From an uncultured Rhodospirillales bacterium (GTDB taxonomy: Bacteria; Pseudomonadota; Alphaproteobacteria; Acetobacterales; Acetobacteraceae), in NCBI GenBank assembly GCA_903932545.1, contig CAIZGT010000757.1, forward strand, positions 1-5,712: a stretch of DNA of 5,712 nucleotides, written 5' to 3'. Both the position numbers and the translations under genes were made by a program. Positions within the stretch are counted from its first letter, which is position 1. Each line of letters opens with the position of its first letter. Under the pieces are notes generated by a model that saw only the letters and a program-made list of their open reading frames with translations, did no database searches and was not told the origin of the DNA. This document shows positions 1 to 5,024 of this stretch, in pieces.

Positions 1-84
1 ATATTCTTCCAAATGGTGTGGACCATTGTCCTTGATCTCATAAAATCGCCGGAATTTTGAATACGACTCTGCAGATGGTTGCAT
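1..84 (-). CDS. N-terminal fragment of an unrecognised protein, cut by the window edge
   Basis: A minus-strand frame opens with ATG at 84-82 and stays open to base 1, giving 28 residues that begin MQPSAESYSKFRRFYEIKDN. A GAGG Shine-Dalgarno core at 95-92 lies 7 bases before the ATG, which is the main support for a real start. The visible residues are polar and charged, with no signal peptide or membrane segment, so a cytoplasmic protein is likely, but no family can be recognised from so little. It is transcribed divergently from the TadE-like gene at 206. The G+C content here is low (about 40%), unlike the rest of the window, and shared with the TadE fragment. A competing plus-strand frame ending at 60 (19 residues, no visible start) cannot be excluded. 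Confidence 0.5.
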   Translation of the reverse strand, partial: MQPSAESYSKFRRFYEIKDNGPHHLEEY

Positions 85-205
85 GCTAGCGCCTCAGCTT
101 GGCGAGAATCAATTAAAATCAGTTGTTGCTACACAGTCTGATAAATGGGGCAAGTCTCGTCTCCCCTTTTTGAAGCTTGGTGGGTTCTGAAACGGAGCCG
201 AGGAA
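85..205. promoter_or_regulatory. Divergent intergenic region between the 84- and 206-start genes
   Basis: This 121-base gap lies between two divergent starts, so it should carry promoters for both. It is A+T-richer than the rest of the window, with an AATTAAAAT stretch at 111-119. I could not fit a convincing -35/-10 pair with 16-18 base spacing on either strand. At its right end, GGAG at 194-197 lies 8 bases before the ATG at 206 and is the likely ribosome binding site for the TadE-like gene. Confidence 0.35.
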
Positions 206-511
206 ATGCAGAGCACTCTCCGCAAGCTGAAAATCCGGTTGATTAAAGTTCGCCGTAATGAAAATGGCGCAGCCCTCTTGGAATTTGCGATCATCGCGGT
301 GCCATTCCTTGGGCTCATCTTCGGAATGCTCGAAGTCGGCCTTATTTTCTGGGCCGGGTATGAACTCGATAACGCAACGCTTCCATCATCTGCGCCGAAT
401 CCCGCATTTCATGCCGCCCTGGCGCCAACCATTCCAGCAGACCTGCGCGCAACCGCGCCGCTGCGAGCCATAGATGATGCGGGGCTGGCTCCCAACTCGC
501 AGCGCCGGTGA
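206..511 (+). CDS. TadE-like pilus-assembly protein, truncated at its 3' end
   Basis: The first 58 residues are a clear TadE/TadG N-terminus: a basic leader (residues 1-19, many Arg/Lys), the GAALLEFAII motif with the conserved Glu26, a single hydrophobic segment at about 26-50, and the YELDNAT block at 52-58. TadE-family proteins are minor pseudopilins of the Flp/Tad tight-adherence pilus, anchored in the inner membrane by this segment. Residues 59-101 show no TadE character and simply read the antisense of the minus-strand gene at 342-821, ending at a chance stop at 509-511. The normal protein is considerably longer, with a periplasmic C-terminal domain that is missing here. The start is supported by GGAG at 194-197. 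No other tad/cpa genes are visible. The fragment is probably not functional; if the junction near 379 is an assembly join, the true gene is intact elsewhere. Confidence 0.75.
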   Translation: MQSTLRKLKIRLIKVRRNENGAALLEFAIIAVPFLGLIFGMLEVGLIFWAGYELDNATLPSSAPNPAFHAALAPTIPADLRATAPLRAIDDAGLAPNSQRR

Positions 512-821
512 GGATTTCGCTCGGCAACGCGTCACCTAGGGCCAGGGTTGGCACATGATCGAGTGCGGTTTCGATCAAACCCAGCATGCGCCCGTCTTCA
601 CTGTCTGCCGCGATGCGAAACTCCCGCTGGATCGCGCGCAACGGCACCGCAGCCTCACGCTCACCCAGCGCCATTACCATCAGCAATGCGCCATCCACCG
701 CGGCCCGTCGAAACGCCACGCCGGGTGCTGCGTGAAACACCGGGTGCAGCAAATGGCAGATTTGCGGTGTGTTGCTCGCGATTTCAGACCGGGATTGGGG
801 CGCGACTTGGTCAGACAACAT
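342..821 (-). CDS. Unrecognised protein, probably missing its native C-terminus
   Basis: The ATG at 821-819 is preceded by a strong GGAAGG Shine-Dalgarno at 833-828 with a 6-base spacer, so I prefer it to the in-frame upstream ATG at 908, which would add 29 Arg-rich residues with no such site. The product is 159 residues; about 147 are native, and the last dozen read the antisense of the TadE fragment before a chance stop. It is soluble-looking, with Ala/Leu-rich helical stretches around residues 42-62 (AVDGALLMVMALGERE) and 115-135, and no signal peptide or membrane helix that I trust. I do not recognise the family and assign no function. It is divergent from the EAL-domain gene at 1008 and could share a regulatory region with it. 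Codon use and G+C match the genes to its right, not the sequence to its left. Confidence 0.55.
   Translation of the reverse strand: MLSDQVAPQSRSEIASNTPQICHLLHPVFHAAPGVAFRRAAVDGALLMVMALGEREAAVPLRAIQREFRIAADSEDGRMLGLIETALDHVPTLALGDALPSEILTGAASWEPAPHHLWLAAARLRAGLLEWLAPGRHEMRDSAQMMEALRYRVHTRPRK
379..380. other. Apparent rearrangement or assembly junction
   Basis: TadE homology in plus frame runs through the Asn-Ala-Thr codons at 371-379 and then ends. From about 380 rightwards the plausible coding strand switches to minus. G+C changes from about 48% (1-379, hand count) to about 62-65% to the right. No transposase, inverted repeat or target-site duplication was seen at the point. The position is accurate to perhaps 10 bases, because the homology edge is judged from the family consensus. 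Confidence 0.6.
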
Positions 822-1007
822 GTTCCACCTTCCAGCACCACACGCGGGGGCTGCCTGTCGCGATGTTCGACGCAAACGCCTAAAGATTCGGTTAACGCGG
901 TTGCGCATTCATGCGATGGCGGAATTTCGGGGGCGTTCATCGCGCGTTAAGGAAGATGGTGGAAATTGAGATTGTTCGATCCTGTGTGAGACAAGGCAGT
1001 TCCCGCG
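822..1007. promoter_or_regulatory. Divergent intergenic region upstream of the unrecognised gene and the EAL gene
   Basis: This 186-base gap separates divergent starts at 821 (minus) and 1008 (plus). It contains the strong ribosome binding site of the minus-strand gene (828-833). At 881-895 there is TAAA, seven bases, then TTAA, one mismatch from the TTAA-N7-TTAA full site of the alphaproteobacterial regulator CtrA; this could be chance. No convincing sigma-70 promoter was found on either strand. The EAL start at 1008 has no good Shine-Dalgarno. Confidence 0.3.
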
Positions 1008-1859
1008 ATGCAAATCTCTGCGCCGTCGCTCTCCGAGAGCCAGATGGAGTTTTTCCGCCCGAGGCCGGTCATACGAGCCGAGCAGGCGCGGCGGCGGCGT
1101 TGGCTGCGCGAATTGCAACAAGCGCGCCTCCAGCAGCATATCAGCGTGGTGTTCCGCCCCCGCTTTTCGCTGCACAACGGCGAAATTCTGGGCGCTGAGG
1201 CGCGCTTGCGCTGGGCGCCACGGCGACAGCAGCAGATGCACAGCAACGCCCTGTATGCGCTGGCCGAACAGGCTGGGGAGGCGGCTTGCCTCGGCGGATG
1301 GTCGCTGTTGGCAGCTTGTCGCGCCGCGGCTTCGTGGCCGCATGGTGCGATGCTGGTCTCGGTGCGCGTGCCACGCGCGTTGCAGTATCACAGCCTGCTG
1401 CACCTGTATCTCACCGAGGCGCTGGATGTCTCAGGCCTGTCGCCCGATCGGTTGGAGTTGCGGTTTGCCGAGCCGGATCTGGCAGACCTTGGGGCAGATG
1501 AATTGCTGTGCCTGTGCGCCATTCGGGATTTGGGGGTTAGCATCGCGATGGAGCATTTCGGCACCGGCGCCACCAGTCTTGCCGCCTTGCGTCGGCTGCC
1601 GCTTTCCACTCTCACGCTGAGCAACACTCTGTTCAGCCATGTGCCGCAGGACCGTGAAGACACTGCCATTCTGCGCGCCATTATTGCCGCCGCCCGCGCC
1701 CTCGCGCTGCAGGTTGTGGCCGATGGTGTGCAATCCGCACGACAGTCGCAGGCGTTGCAGGCGTCTGGCTGTGATGCGGCGCAAGGCCATTGGTTCGCGC
1801 CCGACTCCGCCACCATGCCGGGGCCAGACCGTGATGGAGATTGGCCCACCAAAGCGTAA
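1008..1859 (+). CDS. Degenerate EAL-domain protein, probably catalytically inactive
   Basis: The 283-residue protein has an Arg/Gln-rich N-terminal helix (about 20-45) followed by a full-length EAL fold (about 46-268). EAL domains hydrolyse cyclic di-GMP using two metal ions, and the landmarks are all recognisable but altered. The EAL triad is EAR at 64-66; the Asn strand is VSVRV at 117-121 with Asn replaced by Ser; the LELEITE segment is LELRFAE at 149-155 with the metal-binding Glu replaced by Arg152. DDFGTG has become EHFGTG (182-187), the Lys and Asp of the KIDRSF block are Thr203 and Ser205, and AEGVE is ADGVQ (238-242). The GCDxxQG motif is kept at 254-260. There is no GGDEF domain, PAS domain or membrane segment. 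With this many losses, phosphodiesterase activity is unlikely; a protein-binding or regulatory role is inference. The ATG at 1008 has a weak ribosome binding site, and the ATG at 1044 is an alternative. Confidence 0.85.
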   Translation: MQISAPSLSESQMEFFRPRPVIRAEQARRRRWLRELQQARLQQHISVVFRPRFSLHNGEILGAEARLRWAPRRQQQMHSNALYALAEQAGEAACLGGWSLLAACRAAASWPHGAMLVSVRVPRALQYHSLLHLYLTEALDVSGLSPDRLELRFAEPDLADLGADELLCLCAIRDLGVSIAMEHFGTGATSLAALRRLPLSTLTLSNTLFSHVPQDREDTAILRAIIAAARALALQVVADGVQSARQSQALQASGCDAAQGHWFAPDSATMPGPDRDGDWPTKA

Positions 1860-1905
1860 TCCGCAAAGGCTTGCAGTGTTAAGCGGCATAGGCCAGCTTT
1901 GGCAC

Positions 1906-2931
1906 ATGAACATTCAGTTGTCCCAAAGCTCCGTTGCAGTGATCGGTGCCGGTATCGCCGGGCTTGCCTGTGCCACTGAGCTCGTGTCACTTGGCTATCA
2001 GGTCACGATGTTTGACAAAGGCCGCAATCCTGGCGGGCGCATCGCCACGCGGCGATTGGCGGAGAGCAGCTTCAATCACGGTGCCCAGTTTGCAAACGCG
2101 CGCGGTGAGGATTTCGGCAAGCTGATCGTCCGCTTGGCTGTCGAAGGCCATATGGCCCATTGGCCAGCGGCGAGCGGCAAACGTGACATCGTCTGGGTTG
2201 GTGCTCCGTCGATGAACGCGCTGCCGCGCGCGATGATGGCAGAACTCGCCGCCAAAGGATGTCGCCTACTTAACCAAACCCATGTCGGCTGGGTGAGTGC
2301 AGACCGCAAATTGAGTCTGTTTCCCGCCGCTGCCACCTCGCCCGGTTTCGTCTCGCGCCTCGGTGGGGAGGTTGTGGGACCATTTGACGCCGTGGTGCTG
2401 GCCATGCCGTCGCCGCAGGCCGTCACCCTGTTGGCCGCGGCTGGCCACCGCTTTGCCGCCGAACTGGCGCGAGCGCGTTATGCGCCTTGCTGGTCAGTGA
2501 TGGCCAGCTTCTCCCAACGCTGCGACGCGCCAGACCTGATCCGCTCCGATACCGCACCGCTCGCCTGGATTTCGCGCAATTCTTCGCGCCCGGGGCAGCC
2601 AAACAGCCCCGAGACCTGGGTGATGCACGCCAGCGCCAAATGGTCGCGTGACAATCTCGAAGAGAACAGCAGCGAAGTGGCGCGCTTGCTTTTGGAACAA
2701 TTTGTCGCTGTCACCGGCCAGCGTTCGGCGCCGGAAATCTTGCAAGCCCATCGCTGGCGCTATGCGTTGGTGGAGCAGGCTTTGGACAAGCCATGCCTGT
2801 GGGATGAGGCAACGCGGATCGGCGCGTGTGGTGATTTTTGCCTGGGGCCGCGCATTGAATCCGCTTTTGATAGCGGCCATACGCTGGCTGGCGTTATGCA
2901 TAAAGTCTCACAGAAACAGGATTTATTTTGA
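1906..2931 (+). CDS. FAD-dependent oxidoreductase, renalase-like amine-oxidase family
   Basis: This complete 341-residue cytoplasmic flavoprotein has the usual length for bacterial renalase-like proteins (COG3380). The N-terminal Rossmann motif for FAD is textbook: VAVIGAGIAGLACA at 10-23, acidic Asp37 at the end of the second strand, then NPGGRIATRR at 41-50. FNHGAQF (56-62) matches the conserved HGAQY-type block. The C-terminal half carries the family signatures WVMHASAKWSRDNLE (238-252), HRWRYA (282-287) and the FAD-closing GDFCLGPRIESAFDSG (309-324). Known renalase-type enzymes oxidise dihydro-NAD(P) isomers with oxygen; the substrate here cannot be read from sequence. I chose the ATG at 1906 because it puts the FAD motif about 10 residues from the N-terminus as in relatives. 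An in-frame ATG at 1834 would overlap the EAL gene and add a tail that looks unrelated. The Shine-Dalgarno is weak. The stop overlaps the next start (TGATG), indicating translational coupling. Confidence 0.88.
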   Translation: MNIQLSQSSVAVIGAGIAGLACATELVSLGYQVTMFDKGRNPGGRIATRRLAESSFNHGAQFANARGEDFGKLIVRLAVEGHMAHWPAASGKRDIVWVGAPSMNALPRAMMAELAAKGCRLLNQTHVGWVSADRKLSLFPAAATSPGFVSRLGGEVVGPFDAVVLAMPSPQAVTLLAAAGHRFAAELARARYAPCWSVMASFSQRCDAPDLIRSDTAPLAWISRNSSRPGQPNSPETWVMHASAKWSRDNLEENSSEVARLLLEQFVAVTGQRSAPEILQAHRWRYALVEQALDKPCLWDEATRIGACGDFCLGPRIESAFDSGHTLAGVMHKVSQKQDLF

Positions 2932-3212
2932 TGGTGGACCATCCGCCTTCCCCGCCACCAATTGGCGAGCGTGCGGTTGAGATTGCCATTCTCAGCCTGG
3001 TTGCCGAACGCGGTGTTGGCAAATCAATCGCCCCCAGCGAGGCGGCGCAGGCATTGGCGCTGGATTGGCAAACAAAGCTCACCGCTGTGCGCCGCGCCGC
3101 GATCCGGCTGGCAGAGGCGGGCATGATCGACATTCTGCGCAAAGGCAAACGGGTGGAGCCCGGCGAAGCGCGTGGGGTTATCCGCCTCGCTCTCCCAACT
3201 CCAAAACTTTAG
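2931..3212 (+). CDS. DUF3253 family protein
   Basis: The 93-residue soluble protein matches the DUF3253 pattern. A first helix (IGERAVEIAILSLVAERG, 11-28) is followed by GKSIAPSEAAQAL (30-42), a Trp-containing turn (DW, 45-46), a helix with AVRRAAIRLAEAGMI (52-66) and a short C-terminal strand pair with KGKRVEPGEARGVIRL (71-86). The helix-helix-helix-hairpin order resembles a small winged-helix unit, but the family has no established function that I can name. The ATG at 2931 shares its A with the TGA of the renalase-like gene, so translation is probably coupled; a TTG immediately before it is a less likely start. In other genomes DUF3253 proteins are short and stand-alone, and the length here is normal. 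It is followed after 12 bases by the ABC transporter gene. Confidence 0.85.
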   Translation: MVDHPPSPPPIGERAVEIAILSLVAERGVGKSIAPSEAAQALALDWQTKLTAVRRAAIRLAEAGMIDILRKGKRVEPGEARGVIRLALPTPKL

Positions 3213-3214
3213 GA
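3211..3214 (+). promoter_or_regulatory. Ribosome binding site of the ABC transporter gene
   Basis: AGGA starts inside the TAG stop codon (3210-3212) of the DUF3253 gene and lies 10 bases before the ATG at 3225. The placement fixes the transporter start and implies that the two genes sit on one mRNA, with termination and initiation next to each other. Confidence 0.6.
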
Positions 3215-3224
3215 CTGATAAAAA

Positions 3225-4985
3225 ATGCAGCCCTCGCTTATGACGTTGCCGCGCGATGCGTGGCGGTTGGCGCGACCTTATTTTCAATCCGAAGAGCGTT
3301 GGTCCGCACGCGGCAAACTTGCCGCCATCATCGTGCTGAATTTGGCGATGGTGGGCATGGATGTCGTGCTCAATTTCTGTAACCGCGCCTTTTACAACTC
3401 ATTGCAAGACAAGGATTGGGACAGCTTCATCCATCTGCTGCTGAGTTGGCAAAACGGCAAGGGCGGTTTCATGCCCGGATTTATGGGCATCGCAATCGTC
3501 TATATCGTTGTTGCGGTCTATCGAACCTATCTCAACCAGTGGCTGCAAATCGGCTGGCGACAATGGATGACGGCCAATCTGTTGCAGGATTGGCTGGCTG
3601 ACCGCGCCTACTACCGCATCTCCCTGCAAACCGGCGGCAATGCCACGGATGGCACAGACAACCCCGATCAGCGTATCGCCGAGGATTTGCGCGACTTTGT
3701 TGGCAACACGCTCGGCCTGTCGCTTGATTTGCTATCCAACGTGGTCACGCTGTTCAGCTTCATCACCATTTTATGGACGCTGTCCGGTCCGGTGGAGATT
3801 CTGGGCGTAACCATCCCCGGCTTCATGGTTTGGGCGGCGTTGGGCTACGCCCTGGTCGGCACGCTGGCGACGCATCTGATTGGCCAGAAGCTGGTGTTCC
3901 TCCGTTTTCGCCAGCAACGCGTGGAGGCAGATTTCCGCTTCTCGTTGGTCCGGTTGCGCGAGAACCTTGAGGGCGTGGCGCTTTATGGCGGTGAAGCGCG
4001 CGAATCGCAGGGTTTGGCGAGCCGTTTCACTGCCATCCGTGACAATTGGCTGGGCATCATGCAGCGCACCAAGCTGCTCAACGGCTTGGTGGCAGGCTAT
4101 TCCCAGGTGTCTGGCATCTTCCCAATTGTGGTCGCCGCCCCGCGCTTCTTTGCCGGCACCCTTGATCTCGGCGGGCTGACGCAAACGGCGGGCGCGTTTG
4201 GCTCGGTGCAAGGCGCGATGAGCTGGTTCATCACCTCCTACGCTGAACTCGCCGCCTATCGCGCCACCATCAACCGTTTGATCCTGTTCCGCGATGCGAT
4301 TGATGCCGCGCGGGCGGCTTATAGCGAGGGCGTGCAGGTTAAGCGCGCCAAGGGGCTGGATTACGCGCTCGATAATATCGAATTGCGCCTTCCCACCGGG
4401 CGCGTCCTGTTGGCGCAAGATAAGCTTGCACTCAATCACGGCCATTCCACCGTGTTCACTGGGCGCTCCGGCACCGGAAAATCGACATTGTTCCGCGCCT
4501 TGGCGGGAATCTGGCCATTCGGGTCCGGCGTGTTGGAAGCCGCTGCCGGCACGCATCTGTTCCTGCCGCAACGGCCATATTTTCCGCAAGGCACACTAAA
4601 GGATGCGGTGTGCTATCCGGCGGAGGCGGCGAAATTCTCCGACCAACAGATTGTTGAGGCGTTGGAGCGTGTGGGCTTGGGCCCGCTATCTGACCAGATT
4701 GATACCGCCGATGTGTGGAGCCAGCGTCTTTCCGGTGGTGAACAGCAGCGTTTGGCTTTGGCCCGCGCGCTGTTGATCCAGCCGGATTGGCTGTTTCTGG
4801 ATGAAGCCACAGCCAGCCTGGACTCGGATTCTGAGGCTGAGATCATTGCCATGCTGCGTGATTGCCTGCCCAACACCACCATCGTCTCGATTGCGCACCG
4901 CAATGATGTGATTGCTCAGCATGAGCGTGAGATGAAGTTGGTGCGCGAGGGCGACGGCCCGGCGCGGGTGGTGCAGGCCGCTTAA
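3225..4985 (+). CDS. ABC transporter with fused membrane and ATPase domains, ABCD/SbmA-BacA type
   Basis: This 586-residue half transporter would work as a homodimer in the inner membrane. The membrane domain (about 1-370) has hydrophobic segments near 31-51, 84-104, 163-186, 198-220 and 290-311. It has the family hallmark NPDQRI at 146-151 followed by Asp154, and the LYGGE block at 253-257. The ATPase domain is complete: Walker A GRSGTGKST (413-421), Q-loop in LPQRPYFPQGTL, signature LSGGEQQR (502-509), Walker B WLFLDE with Asp526 and catalytic Glu527, D-loop SLD, and switch His558. Relatives include SbmA/BacA, which take up peptides with proton drive and lack an ATPase domain, the ATPase-bearing BclA/YddA proteins, and eukaryotic ABCD transporters of very-long-chain acyl groups or cobalamin. 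The substrate here is not readable; peptide, acyl or cofactor transport are all possible. It is the last gene of the probable 1906-4985 unit and ends just before a hairpin. Confidence 0.92.
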   Translation: MQPSLMTLPRDAWRLARPYFQSEERWSARGKLAAIIVLNLAMVGMDVVLNFCNRAFYNSLQDKDWDSFIHLLLSWQNGKGGFMPGFMGIAIVYIVVAVYRTYLNQWLQIGWRQWMTANLLQDWLADRAYYRISLQTGGNATDGTDNPDQRIAEDLRDFVGNTLGLSLDLLSNVVTLFSFITILWTLSGPVEILGVTIPGFMVWAALGYALVGTLATHLIGQKLVFLRFRQQRVEADFRFSLVRLRENLEGVALYGGEARESQGLASRFTAIRDNWLGIMQRTKLLNGLVAGYSQVSGIFPIVVAAPRFFAGTLDLGGLTQTAGAFGSVQGAMSWFITSYAELAAYRATINRLILFRDAIDAARAAYSEGVQVKRAKGLDYALDNIELRLPTGRVLLAQDKLALNHGHSTVFTGRSGTGKSTLFRALAGIWPFGSGVLEAAAGTHLFLPQRPYFPQGTLKDAVCYPAEAAKFSDQQIVEALERVGLGPLSDQIDTADVWSQRLSGGEQQRLALARALLIQPDWLFLDEATASLDSDSEAEIIAMLRDCLPNTTIVSIAHRNDVIAQHEREMKLVREGDGPARVVQAA

Positions 4986-4990
4986 ATTCG

Positions 4991-5024
4991 TGGGGCGGAG
5001 GCAGGCTTCGCCTCTTCCGCCCTA
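4991..5024. terminator. Possible shared terminator hairpin between convergent genes
   Basis: TGGGGCGGA at 4991-4999 pairs with 5016-5024 (nine pairs, one G-T). An inner AGGC/GCCT stem (5003-5006 with 5010-5013) surrounds a three-base TTC loop, with a small internal loop between the two stems. It occupies most of the 36-base gap between the transporter stop (4985) and the convergent gene's stop (5022-5024), and overlaps that stop codon. There is no clear T-tract on either side, so it may be a weak or factor-assisted terminator, or act only as an mRNA 3' end stabiliser. Confidence 0.5.

Noticed and set aside
371..380. The 10-mer AACGCAACGC at the junction recurs at 5027-5036 and could suggest recombination
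   Set aside because: Ten bases is within chance for G+C-rich sequence of this length, similar strings occur elsewhere (GCAACGCC near 1243), and the second copy lies near a gene end with no sign of rearrangement.
822..908. Extending the minus-strand gene to the upstream ATG at 908
   Set aside because: The ATG at 821 has an excellent GGAAGG site at 6 bases. The extra 29 residues are Arg-rich, look like read-through of non-coding sequence, and have no clear ribosome site.
548..950. Plus-strand open frames at 548-883 and 555-950
   Set aside because: They are mostly antisense to the minus-strand gene, are rich in Arg/His/Cys, have no supported start and no recognisable domain.
1639..1905. Longer start for the renalase-like protein
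   Set aside because: It would overlap the EAL gene by over 200 bases in another frame. The FAD-binding motif sits at the expected distance from the ATG at 1906.
909..1990. Several long open frames antisense to or overlapping the EAL gene (such as 909-1403 and 1388-1990 minus)
   Set aside because: They are Arg/Ser/Pro-rich, have no recognisable domain, and are expected shadows in G+C-rich DNA opposite a recognised gene.
3771..4589. A 272-residue minus-strand open frame opposite the ABC transporter
   Set aside because: It lies entirely antisense to a textbook membrane/ATPase protein and shows no family motif.
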